Shown piece after piece: positions 1 to 8,182 of a stretch of 13,074 nucleotides of DNA (positions are counted from its first letter, which is position 1; every line of letters starts with the position of its first letter). The position numbers and the translations under genes were made by a program. The stretch is from Flavobacteriaceae bacterium (GTDB taxonomy: Bacteria > Bacteroidota > Bacteroidia > Flavobacteriales > Flavobacteriaceae). The stretch is from positions 1-13,074 of the forward strand of contig NZQO01000130.1 in assembly GCA_002693605.1 (NCBI GenBank), written 5' to 3'. The notes beneath the pieces are model-generated. The model made no database searches, was not told where the DNA came from, and saw only the letters and a program-made list of their open reading frames with translations.

Positions 1-242
1 CCGCCAATACCGAGCACCAAGGGAAGCCTACCGTTGTTCACCTCGACAATCGTATCAACGACTACCTGTTTTTCGGTCTGGGTGAGCGTAGCACTTTCGG
101 CCGTGGTGCCCAGTACCACCAAATAGTCGATGCCATTGTTGATCTGGTAGTTCACCACGCGCCTCAACCCCTCAACATCTACCGAAAAATCATTTTTAAA
201 GGGTGTTATGAGTGCTACCCCGGTTCCTATTAGCTCTTTCAT
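1..242 (-). CDS. dapA: 4-hydroxy-tetrahydrodipicolinate synthase, N-terminal part (cut by window edge)
   Basis: The first 80 residues of a DapA-type aldolase are present; the rest lies beyond the left edge. DapA condenses pyruvate with aspartate semialdehyde, the first committed step to diaminopimelate and lysine, in the cytoplasm. Visible family signatures are the opening [10 protein letters not shown] strand (residues 6-15), the [14 protein letters not shown] stretch (37-50) with the paired threonines at 46-47 that line the active site, and LPLVLGIG (73-80), the next beta strand. The catalytic lysine would be further on and is not in the window. The ATG at 242 overlaps the stop of the upstream gene by 4 nt (ATGA), so translation of the two is probably coupled. 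Confidence is high for the family. DapA-like aldolases such as N-acetylneuraminate lyase are less likely, given the TT pair and the Flavobacteriia-type context. Confidence 0.9.
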   Translation of the reverse strand, partial: MKELIGTGVALITPFKNDFSVDVEGLRRVVNYQINNGIDYLVVLGTTAESATLTQTEKQVVVDTIVEVNNGRLPLVLGIG

Positions 243-757
243 ACTATCTTGTTTAAAATTTTCAAATATTTTATCAGTTCAATTTTGAACGTTGCCACAT
301 TTTTGGGCGAGACCGCGATTGTCAAATCGAAAAGCCGGTCATCGTTCCCCTGCGAGCCCACCTTGAACTTGGCCTTGCTCCTTGATACCATATGGTTTAA
401 AAAGGTATGGTTTTGATCGTAAAGGGCAACGAGCACATCAAAATCACGGTCTAAAAATTCAGCGGCATCCTGGTTGCGGATCGCACCGTTCCAGCTAAAG
501 TGCTTGTTGTTGACCTGATTGCTACGCAGTGAGGGCGTTTTCTTCGTTACCTCCAGAAATGAGAACACACTAACGTCCTTTCGTTGCAGTCCCATTTCCG
601 AAGCAAGATCAAAAAATGGCTCAAAATTCGTATGCAAGCCTTCGTCAACTAGAAAGGCCAGCGTTTTCAGCGCAGCGTTTACCTGCGATCGGTCCCTACC
701 GGCAAGGTTTTTCTCGGTATGTTTTTGTATTGAGCGGCGTTTTAACTTCTCGAACAT
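239..757 (-). CDS. DUF6913-type conserved hypothetical protein
   Basis: A 172-residue soluble protein with no signal peptide or membrane segment. I recognise it from memory as the flavobacterial family usually labelled DUF6913. Its hallmarks are the [15 protein letters not shown] stretch, the FDVLVALYD strand, [19 protein letters not shown] and the closing [13 protein letters not shown]. No function is known to me, and no catalytic motif stands out. It ends in a 4-nt ATGA overlap with dapA and lies 57 nt downstream of ligA, an arrangement I remember as common in Flavobacteriaceae. A conserved hydrophobic core with alternating strands and helices suggests a Rossmann-like or swivelling alpha/beta fold; that is inference. 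I chose the ATG at 757 ([11 protein letters not shown]), which fits remembered relatives starting near an MF motif. An in-frame TTG at 781 would add eight unconvincing residues and would begin inside the likely promoter box. Confidence 0.8.
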   Translation of the reverse strand: MFEKLKRRSIQKHTEKNLAGRDRSQVNAALKTLAFLVDEGLHTNFEPFFDLASEMGLQRKDVSVFSFLEVTKKTPSLRSNQVNNKHFSWNGAIRNQDAAEFLDRDFDVLVALYDQNHTFLNHMVSRSKAKFKVGSQGNDDRLFDLTIAVSPKNVATFKIELIKYLKILNKIV

Positions 758-778
758 AGGTCCTGTAACGGAATAGCA

Positions 779-786
779 CAAAAATA
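779..786 (-). promoter_or_regulatory. Putative Bacteroidota -7 box (TATTTTTG) for DUF6913-dapA
   Basis: On the minus strand the sequence reads TATTTTTG, an exact match to the Bacteroidota -7 element TAnnTTTG. It sits in the 57-nt gap between ligA and the DUF6913 gene, 21 nt before the chosen ATG at 757. Initiation about 6-7 nt downstream would give a leader of roughly 15 nt. No clear -33 TTG is visible at the usual spacing. If real, the DUF6913-dapA pair can be transcribed independently of ligA. Confidence 0.4.
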
Positions 787-814
787 GGATTTTCGGTAAA
801 AACCCATGCCGGCT

Positions 815-2833
<2,019 letters not shown>

Positions 2834-2868
2834 CTACCTAGGTGCCGCAGATTCTGTAAATTTCCTCG

Positions 2869-2876
2869 TACCTTTA
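2869..2876 (+). promoter_or_regulatory. Putative -7-like box (TACCTTTA) for the SnoaL-like gene
   Basis: TACCTTTA matches TAnnTTTG except for the last base. It sits in a CTCGTACCTTTAAATTTC context very like the boxes before the phosphatase and ribD genes in this window. The ATG at 2897 lies 20 nt further on. No -33 element is obvious. Confidence 0.3.
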
Positions 2877-2896
2877 AATTTCAAAACACAGCAACT

Positions 2897-3262
2897 ATGG
2901 AAAAAAACCGGGAAAATGCCATTGCGTTTCTGAAAGCGGCCGGGCTGGGCAAGGTCGACGAGGCGTTCAACCGCTACGTTGCCCCGCACTTCATTCACCA
3001 TAATCAATATTTTGATGGCAGCCGAGAATCCTTACGGAATGCCATGGCCGAGGCCCATCAGGAAAGCCCGAACAAATCTATCGATATTAAACAAAGTTTT
3101 GTTGATGGTGATACCATTGTCACGCATTCGTACGTGGTAAAGGAAACCATGGAAATTGCCGTGGTGCACATTTTCCGTTTCGAGGAACATAGAATCGCAG
3201 AACTTTGGGACCTAGGACAGGTAATTGATAAAGATTCGCCTAACGAAAACGGATTGTTTTAG
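2897..3262 (+). CDS. SnoaL-like / NTF2-fold family protein
   Basis: A 121-residue protein that looks like a SnoaL-like member of the NTF2 superfamily, close to the group annotated as predicted aldol-condensation-type enzymes (COG4922-like). Visible features are the N-terminal helix pair (NRENAIAFLKAAGLGKVDEAFNRY, in part), the conserved segment YVAPHFIHHNQYFDG (27-41), helix NAMAEAHQ, then the sheet VDGDTIVTHSYVV (69-81) and IAVVHIFRFEEHRIAELWDLGQ (87-108). Such proteins form a cone-shaped barrel binding small hydrophobic ligands; substrate and reaction cannot be told from sequence. No signal peptide is seen. I chose the ATG at 2897 because the frame upstream is the reverse-strand shadow of ligA and MEKNRENAI begins the recognisable domain. 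It is transcribed alone and its stop lies 4 nt from the stop of the convergent LOG gene. Confidence 0.88.
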   Translation: MEKNRENAIAFLKAAGLGKVDEAFNRYVAPHFIHHNQYFDGSRESLRNAMAEAHQESPNKSIDIKQSFVDGDTIVTHSYVVKETMEIAVVHIFRFEEHRIAELWDLGQVIDKDSPNENGLF

Positions 3263-3266
3263 GGGT

Positions 3267-3857
3267 CTAGGTTCGCTCTTCTGTAAGCCAATGTGGCAAC
3301 CGTGGGGGTTTAAAAGCGTCCATTTTTGCAAGGAGTCCTTCAATCTCGGTGTCGACGAGGAGCAGCTCGTAATTTTCCATTGAGAGAAAGCCCTTTCGCA
3401 CCATAGTTTCGAGCAGGGCTAAGAGGCTATCATAAAATCCGTTAACATTTAATAGACCAATGGGTTTTTGGTGCAGGCCCAATTGTAGCCACGTGGTTAT
3501 CTCGAAGAGTTCCTCCAACGTACCCATACCGCCGGGAAGCGTGATAAAACCATCACTCACTTCCTGCATCTGCAACTTGCGCTCGTGCATGTTTTTGGTG
3601 GTGATAAGCTGCGTAAGCCCGAGGTGCACCACTTCCTTTTTCTTCAGAAAATTTGGGATTATACCAATAACCTCCCCCTTAGCATCGAGGCAGGCCTGGG
3701 CCACAGTACCCATAATCCCTATCTTGGCGGCACCGTAAACAAGGGTAATATTTTTTTCGGCGAAGATGGCGCCTAAGGCTTGGGCCGCGCGCTGTATGGT
3801 CTCGTCATTGCCATCGCTGCTTCCGCAGAAAACACATATTTTCTTGATATCACTCAC
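3267..3857 (-). CDS. LOG-family protein (TIGR00730; putative nucleoside 5'-monophosphate phosphoribohydrolase)
   Basis: A 196-residue Rossmann-type protein of the LOG/TIGR00730 (lysine decarboxylase-like) family. Characterised members cleave the base-ribose bond of cytokinin or other nucleoside 5'-monophosphates. Family signatures are ICVFCGSSDG (7-16), the MHERK motif (90-94) and PGGMGTLEE (108-116), which supplies the catalytic glutamate and the phosphate-binding loop, followed by TTWLQLGLHQKPIGLLNVNGFYD (121-143, in part). The glycine-rich loop usually written YGGGxxGLMG reads YGAAKIGIMG here (41-50), a mild departure. No membrane or signal segment. The start is GTG at 3857, overlapping the last 8 nt of prmC (GTGAGTGA), which argues for translational coupling. 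The physiological substrate is unknown; a purine or pyrimidine nucleotide nucleosidase is as likely as a cytokinin enzyme in this bacterium. Confidence 0.93.
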   Translation of the reverse strand: MSDIKKICVFCGSSDGNDETIQRAAQALGAIFAEKNITLVYGAAKIGIMGTVAQACLDAKGEVIGIIPNFLKKKEVVHLGLTQLITTKNMHERKLQMQEVSDGFITLPGGMGTLEELFEITTWLQLGLHQKPIGLLNVNGFYDSLLALLETMVRKGFLSMENYELLLVDTEIEGLLAKMDAFKPPRLPHWLTEERT

Positions 3858-4704
3858 GGTACGTTGCTTTCATCATTCTAAATTTCCCTCGGAAATCTTT
3901 CCGTAGCTCCACCTTACCGAAACCTTCATCGGCCATTAATTTCAGCATGGGCTCACTAAGATACTCATTAATCTCGAAGTAGAGGGCGCCACCCACCACT
4001 AAATGGTTTTTCGCCAACCGCGCAATCGCGCGGTAAAATACCAGGGCATCGGCATCTGCAACGAACAGGGCGCTGGCCGGTTCAAAATCCAGTACGTTTT
4101 TCTGCATCTCGTTTTTTTCAGATTCGCGAACGTAGGGCGGATTGGAAACTATATAATTATATCGCTGCGGAATGGCGTTTGCGGAGAGTATATCGAATTT
4201 GAAAAAATCTATTGAAACATTATTTCCCCTAGCATTCTCCTTGGCTACAGTTAACGCTTCGGAAGAAACATCAAGGGCGGAAATCGAGGCGTTAAGCATA
4301 TGTTTCGCCAATGAAATAGCGATACAGCCCGAACCCGTTCCAATATCCAAGACTGAACATCCGGAAACATTTGCCTTGGTATCAGTAATTACCCAATCGA
4401 CCAACTCCTCGGTTTCGGGCCTAGGAATGAGCGTTGCGGGGGTGACATTTAAGGGAAACCCGTAAAATTCGGTGTGCCCAATTATATACTGTATAGGCTC
4501 GTATTTTAGAAGTCGGGATAGTGCGTTTTCAAAATAATCCAATTCGGCTTCGCTAATCTCGCGGTTGGCTTGCATCGCCGTTTCTATGCGCGATAAATTC
4601 AGTTTTTCTTCCACCAGGAGCTGAAAGAACGAAGCGATTTCCGATGCCGGATACCGCGAGGTCAATTTTTTCTGATACGTAGCTTTTAGTTCGGCAAGGG
4701 TCAT
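3850..4704 (-). CDS. prmC: Peptide chain release factor N(5)-glutamine methyltransferase PrmC (HemK)
   Basis: A 284-residue protein matching the usual PrmC length. PrmC uses S-adenosylmethionine to methylate the glutamine of the GGQ motif in release factors RF1 and RF2, improving termination. An N-terminal helical domain (about 1-65) leads to EPIQYIIGHTEFYG (69-82). The methyltransferase fold contains LIPRPETEELV (92-102), the SAM loop VLDIGTGSGCIAISLA (118-133), the acidic strand SALDVS (142-147) and the catalytic NPPY at 188-191, which binds the target glutamine. I chose the ATG at 4704 (MTLAELKATYQKKL). The ATG at 4737 lies inside the upstream GNAT gene and would add residues unlike the family. 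The start is 2 nt after the GNAT stop (TAG-GA-ATG), and the 3' end overlaps the LOG gene by 8 nt, so all three are probably one transcript. Confidence 0.95.
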   Translation of the reverse strand: MTLAELKATYQKKLTSRYPASEIASFFQLLVEEKLNLSRIETAMQANREISEAELDYFENALSRLLKYEPIQYIIGHTEFYGFPLNVTPATLIPRPETEELVDWVITDTKANVSGCSVLDIGTGSGCIAISLAKHMLNASISALDVSSEALTVAKENARGNNVSIDFFKFDILSANAIPQRYNYIVSNPPYVRESEKNEMQKNVLDFEPASALFVADADALVFYRAIARLAKNHLVVGGALYFEINEYLSEPMLKLMADEGFGKVELRKDFRGKFRMMKATYRE

Positions 4705-4706
4705 TC

Positions 4707-5192
4707 CTATAGGGTAAGGAGCATGTGCACCGGACATGAATAGTGACCAGTATCGCCCATGGGGCCGTCAATATATTCAAACCCATTGCGGGCATAGAGT
4801 TTTTGTGCAGCCTCCATATAGGGCATTGTTTCGAGGTAGCACTTCTCGAAGCCAAACTCGCGCGCTTTTACCAAACATCTCTTAATCATCGTGGTGCCAA
4901 TACCACGACCTCGCGCCACGGGCAGATAATACATTTTCTGAAGTTCGCAAACGTTCCCGTCATAATTGTCTAGCTGTGCAATGCCGCCCCCCCCAATAAT
5001 GGTTCCGTTCTCCTCAACGACAAAGTATTCGGAACGTTCTTTTTGATAGGTCTCGAACATACAATCCAAGGCAGTATCGGCATAGGCGGTACCCACCTTG
5101 GGCACGCCAAAATCTTCCAGTACACTGCGAATTACCCACGCAATATGCGGATTGTCTTTTTTCTCAATAGGTCTTATAATGGCTGTGTCCAT
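4707..5192 (-). CDS. GNAT-family N-acetyltransferase
   Basis: A 161-residue GNAT acetyltransferase. The acetyl-CoA loop is RGRGIG at 94-99 within CELQKMYYLPVARGRGIGTT (82-101). The beta4 strand is VCELQKMYYL, and the C-terminal motif LYARNGFEYID (132-142) is the usual B motif. Residues 1-60 (IRPIEKKDNPHIAWVIR, then FGVPKVGTAYADTALDCMF) form the substrate-side helices. I recognise the ELQKMY form as common in Bacteroidota but know no assigned substrate. RimI-like protein acetylation and small-molecule acetylation are both open. It is the first gene of a three-gene unit with prmC 2 nt downstream. Its ATG at 5192 is divergent from ribD with only 27 nt between. A run of eight C on the plus strand (G on the coding strand) at 4987-4994 encodes the GGGG at 67-70. 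Confidence 0.92.
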   Translation of the reverse strand: MDTAIIRPIEKKDNPHIAWVIRSVLEDFGVPKVGTAYADTALDCMFETYQKERSEYFVVEENGTIIGGGGIAQLDNYDGNVCELQKMYYLPVARGRGIGTTMIKRCLVKAREFGFEKCYLETMPYMEAAQKLYARNGFEYIDGPMGDTGHYSCPVHMLLTL

Positions 5193-5207
5193 CTAAGTTA
5201 TTCCTTG

Positions 5208-5215
5208 TATTTTTA
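5208..5215 (+). promoter_or_regulatory. Putative -7-like box (TATTTTTA) for ribD
   Basis: TATTTTTA in the context CTTGTATTTTTACGG lies in the 27-nt gap between the divergent GNAT and ribD genes. It differs from TAnnTTTG only in the last base and matches the boxes before the phosphatase and sugar dehydrogenase genes. Only 4 nt separate it from the GTG chosen for ribD, so the transcript may be leaderless. Confidence 0.35.
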
Positions 5216-5219
5216 CGGC

Positions 5220-6269
5220 GTGAAGGTACGAGAAAAATTTATGGCGCGGTGCATTCAGTTGGCCAAAAACGGACTGGGCGCAACCTACCCAAATCCGTTG
5301 GTGGGTAGCGTTATCGTGCACAACTCGACCATCATTGGCGAAGGGTGGCACCAGCGCGCCGGCCTTCCCCACGCCGAGGTAAATGCTTTGACCAGTGTTC
5401 GGGATACGGCCCTACTCAATAAGGCGACCCTCTATGTTAGCCTAGAGCCCTGCAGTCATTTTGGGCGCACCCCGCCTTGTGCCGACAGGATTATAGAGAG
5501 CGGTATTCGAAAGGTGGTCATTGGCAGTACAGACCCCAACCCCCAGGTAGCGGGCAGAGGCATAAAAAAACTTATGGAAGCCGGTTGCGATGTGGTTGTG
5601 GGAGTATTGGAAGATGAATGTGTGGCCCTCAACAAACGATTTTTTACATTTCACGATAAAAAGCGCCCCTATATTTTTCTGAAATGGGCCCAAACCCAAG
5701 ATGGTTTCATAGCGCCATTGAAAGAAACCCGTAACACGCAACAACCGGTTTGGATAACGGGATCGCTATCCCGGCAGCTTTCTCATAAATTGCGAACCAC
5801 CGAACAGGCCATCTTGGTGGGGACAAATACCGTGCTCGACGACAATCCAAGTCTGACAAGTCGCGAGTGGCACGGAGCCAATCCGTTGCGGGTAATACTG
5901 GACCGTTCGGGAAAAATAGATGGCAGCGCGAAAGTCTTCGATTCCGAAGCTCCTACCCTCCTTCTGACCGAGACGGGAAATTACATAAATGAAAAGGTTC
6001 TGGTCGAAAGGATAACGTTCACTAAAAATCTTGCCTCGCAAATTTGCGATGTGCTTTATAGACATACTATACATAGTTTAATCGTGGAAGGTGGCCAGCA
6101 AACCCTTTCCACGTTCATTAACGCCAATCTTTGGGACGAGGCCCTTGTTTTTACGGGTTCGGAAAATTTCGGCGAAGGAGTGCCGGCCCCACGGATAGAT
6201 ATAAAAGAAAAATCGTCTCAATCCCTTCAAGGAGACGTACTTCATCATTATAAAAACCACAACCGTTGA
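5220..6269 (+). CDS. ribD: Bifunctional riboflavin biosynthesis deaminase/reductase RibD
   Basis: A 349-residue two-domain RibD carrying out the deamination and side-chain reduction steps of riboflavin synthesis in the cytoplasm. The N-terminal deaminase (about 1-145) has the zinc site HAE at 51-53 and the cysteines of EPCSHFGRTPPC at 78 and 87, plus NPLVGSVIV (25-33). The C-terminal reductase (about 148-349) shows FLKWAQTQDGFIA (153-165), VGTNTVLDDNPSLT (200-213), NPLRVILDRSG (221-231) and IVEGGQQTLSTFI (288-300), the NADPH-binding end. I chose the GTG at 5220 (VKVREKFMARCIQLAKNG), because remembered flavobacterial RibD proteins start with a MN-x-EKY-x-x-RCIELAKNG pattern that lines up with it. 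The ATG at 5241 would cut off the first helix. The stop overlaps the TTG start of the next gene (TTGA). Confidence 0.95.
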   Translation: MKVREKFMARCIQLAKNGLGATYPNPLVGSVIVHNSTIIGEGWHQRAGLPHAEVNALTSVRDTALLNKATLYVSLEPCSHFGRTPPCADRIIESGIRKVVIGSTDPNPQVAGRGIKKLMEAGCDVVVGVLEDECVALNKRFFTFHDKKRPYIFLKWAQTQDGFIAPLKETRNTQQPVWITGSLSRQLSHKLRTTEQAILVGTNTVLDDNPSLTSREWHGANPLRVILDRSGKIDGSAKVFDSEAPTLLLTETGNYINEKVLVERITFTKNLASQICDVLYRHTIHSLIVEGGQQTLSTFINANLWDEALVFTGSENFGEGVPAPRIDIKEKSSQSLQGDVLHHYKNHNR

Positions 6270-7138
6270 TATATCTTTTACTCAGTGTCCTAGCCTCGAC
6301 ACTAATATTCGTAGCGTTTAAGCTGTTTGATCGCTTCAAGATAAACACCCTGCACGCCATAATTGTCAATTACCTGGTAGCTTGCCTTTGCGGCGTCATT
6401 GCGTACGAGGGCCCGGCCAGCGTGAGCGATGTTCCATATTTCCCGTGGTTTTACTACACCCTTGGTCTAGGCGCACTTTTTATAATCATATTCAACCTTA
6501 TGGCGCTCACCACCCAACGCAGCGGATTATCGGTTGTAAGTGTTGCCACCAAGATGAGCGTGGTCATACCGGTACTATTCGGGTTGTTATATTATAACGA
6601 GGAACTCGGTTTCTTTAAGCTCTTGGGGATTATATTGGCATTGGCGGCAGTCTACCTAGCATCGATTAAGACGAAAAAGGGGATTTCGATAGAACGGAAA
6701 AACCTGATCTACCCGGCGCTCGTGTTTTTGGGGAGCGGTATCATTGATACGAGCATCAAGTACTTGGAAGATACCTACGTGGCCGATACCGACGTTCCGC
6801 TTTTTTCGGCGGTCATATTCTCGGCCGCGTTTACCATTGGCATTTCCATTATGCTGATACAGGCCGTGCGCGGAACCTTCCGGTTTCAACTGAAAACCCT
6901 CATTGGCGGCGTGGCACTGGGAATTCCTAATTATTTTTCCATCTATTTTATCGTACAGGCACTGCGAAGCGGAATTTTGGACAGCTCGGGCATTTTCACG
7001 GTCAACAACGTGGCCATTGTAATGCTTTCTACCATCGTGGGCATTTTACTCTTCAAGGAACGGCTATTGCGAAAAAACTGGCTTGGCATTATGCTGGCGG
7101 TGATTAGCATTTTCCTGGTAGCGGTAGCGAAATGGTAA
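6266..7138 (+). CDS. EamA/DMT-family transporter (10 TM segments)
   Basis: A 290-residue, strongly hydrophobic inner-membrane protein with ten likely transmembrane segments, arranged as two five-helix EamA repeats. Approximate positions are 2-20, 29-47, 60-81, 88-109, 115-134, 148-165, 178-199, 209-231, 243-263 and 270-288. The short charged link around 135-147 separates the repeats. DMT transporters move small molecules such as amino acids, nucleotide sugars or riboflavin; the substrate cannot be read from the sequence. The start is TTG at 6266, giving MIYLLLSVLASTLIFVAFKLF, the opening I remember for flavobacterial homologues. It forms a 4-nt TTGA overlap with the ribD stop. The overlap suggests coupled translation with ribD and makes a riboflavin-related substrate worth considering (RibN riboflavin transporters are EamA proteins), but this is inference. 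Confidence 0.9.
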   Translation: MIYLLLSVLASTLIFVAFKLFDRFKINTLHAIIVNYLVACLCGVIAYEGPASVSDVPYFPWFYYTLGLGALFIIIFNLMALTTQRSGLSVVSVATKMSVVIPVLFGLLYYNEELGFFKLLGIILALAAVYLASIKTKKGISIERKNLIYPALVFLGSGIIDTSIKYLEDTYVADTDVPLFSAVIFSAAFTIGISIMLIQAVRGTFRFQLKTLIGGVALGIPNYFSIYFIVQALRSGILDSSGIFTVNNVAIVMLSTIVGILLFKERLLRKNWLGIMLAVISIFLVAVAKW

Positions 7139-7767
7139 CGGATATGGAACAGACTTCGGAAAAGGATACTTACAGGACTATTGCGCGCCCATCTAAGGAA
7201 GTATTGTTCAAGGACCGGGGAAGCAAGTTTTACGGGTATGCCTTTCCCGTCACCTCAGAAACAGAGATCGAGGAAAAATTGGATCTTCTGAAAAGCAAGC
7301 ACCATAAGGCGCGTCATTGGTGCTATGCCTGGCAACTTGGAAAGGAATATGAACATTATCGCGCCAATGATGACGGTGAGCCCTCCAATAGCGCCGGAAT
7401 GCCTATTTACGGACAATTACAATCCTTTGACCTTACAAATACATTGGTAGTCGTGGTACGCTACTTTGGCGGCACCAAATTGGGGGTTGGCGGTTTGATT
7501 CAAGCTTATAAGGCCGCCGCGCAAATGGCCCTGGATACTTCAAAAATAGTTACTCGCACCATAAACGAGGAATTTGTTTTGAAATTTGAGTATCCCGAAA
7601 TGAACACCGTTATGCGCATTATCAAGGAAGAAGACCTAACGATCGTCGAGCAGACCATGGAGCTTTCCTGCTCCATCATTATTTCGGTACGCAAGAAGGA
7701 GGCCGAGCGTATTTTCCAGTTGTTCAGAGACACCTATAAGGTTCAGGTAAAGAATGTAGCCAGCTAA
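7132..7767 (+). CDS. YigZ/IMPACT-family (UPF0029) protein
   Basis: A 211-residue member of the YigZ/IMPACT family. The N-terminal UPF0029 domain (about 15-135) has FKDRGSKFYGYAFPV (26-40), HHKARHWCYAWQLG (57-70), NDDGEPSNSAGMPIYGQL (79-96) and the signature YFGGTKLGVGGLIQAY (111-126). A C-terminal ferredoxin-like domain (about 145-211) resembles the EF-G domain IV/V-like module of the bacterial proteins. Eukaryotic IMPACT inhibits Gcn2; the bacterial role is not settled, though nucleic-acid binding has been suggested. The ATG at 7132 overlaps the transporter stop by 7 nt. An in-frame ATG at 7144, 5 nt after that stop, is equally reasonable and would give 207 residues. It is third in the ribD unit. 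It ends 4 nt from the convergent thioesterase gene. Confidence 0.93.
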   Translation: MVTDMEQTSEKDTYRTIARPSKEVLFKDRGSKFYGYAFPVTSETEIEEKLDLLKSKHHKARHWCYAWQLGKEYEHYRANDDGEPSNSAGMPIYGQLQSFDLTNTLVVVVRYFGGTKLGVGGLIQAYKAAAQMALDTSKIVTRTINEEFVLKFEYPEMNTVMRIIKEEDLTIVEQTMELSCSIIISVRKKEAERIFQLFRDTYKVQVKNVAS

Positions 7768-7777
7768 AGGGTTAGCT
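7762..7777. terminator. Small inverted repeat at convergent stops
   Basis: AGCTAA-AGGG-TTAGCT is a perfect 6-bp stem with a 4-nt loop. It contains the stop codons of both convergent genes (TAA on each strand). It could act as a weak bidirectional terminator, but the stem is short and AT-rich and the following T run is only three bases. Confidence 0.3.
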
Positions 7778-8182
7778 TTCAAAATCGTCCTTTAGGGCGT
7801 CCACGAGATAGACAGGTGCCTTCTGTATTTTTCCGGTAGCGTCGTCGATGAAAACCAAGGTCGTTTCGGCAGTTGCCAATAATACTCCGTCCTCATTGTG
7901 AATTTCGTATAGAAACTCAATTTTCACGGTGGGAAGCTGCCTCAGGGTCGTGGTCACGGTAAGTAGGTCGTCGTACTTTGCGGGGCGCTTGTAATTGATG
8001 CTCAAATGCGTAACGGGCAACTGTATGCCGTGGGCCTCCATGTACCTGTAGGAAAATCCCAGCTCCCGCAGCCACTCGGTTCTGCCCTGTTCAAGATAGA
8101 GGGGATAGTTGCCGTAATAGACAATTCCCATTTGGTCGGTTTCGGCATAACGAACGCGTAATTGGGTCTGGGTTTTTTTCAC
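7772..8182 (-). CDS. YbgC-type acyl-CoA thioesterase (hotdog fold)
   Basis: A 136-residue hotdog-fold protein of the 4-hydroxybenzoyl-CoA thioesterase/YbgC family, which hydrolyses acyl-CoA thioesters in the cytoplasm. The signature region YAETDQMGIVYYGNY (12-26) carries the presumed catalytic Asp16, followed by YLEQGRTEWLRELG (29-42). Later strands are LPVTHLSINYKRPAKYDD (55-72), KIEFLYEI (87-94) and ATAETTLVFID (103-113). The YYGNY form (instead of YHANY) is what I remember from Bacteroidota. In proteobacteria YbgC sits with the Tol-Pal genes; here it lies between the ribD unit and dnaA, so that link is not supported. The start is GTG at 8182; no in-frame ATG precedes the domain. Its stop is 4 nt from the convergent YigZ gene. 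Confidence 0.93.
   Translation of the reverse strand: MKKTQTQLRVRYAETDQMGIVYYGNYPLYLEQGRTEWLRELGFSYRYMEAHGIQLPVTHLSINYKRPAKYDDLLTVTTTLRQLPTVKIEFLYEIHNEDGVLLATAETTLVFIDDATGKIQKAPVYLVDALKDDFES

Noticed and set aside
4705-4737. Extended PrmC start at ATG 4737
   Set aside because: The extra 11 residues lie within the GNAT coding sequence. The ATG at 4704, just after the GNAT stop, gives the usual N-terminus.
5043-5219. Extension of ribD upstream of 5220
   Set aside because: It reads antisense through the GNAT gene and lacks RibD similarity; the GTG at 5220 fits the family start.
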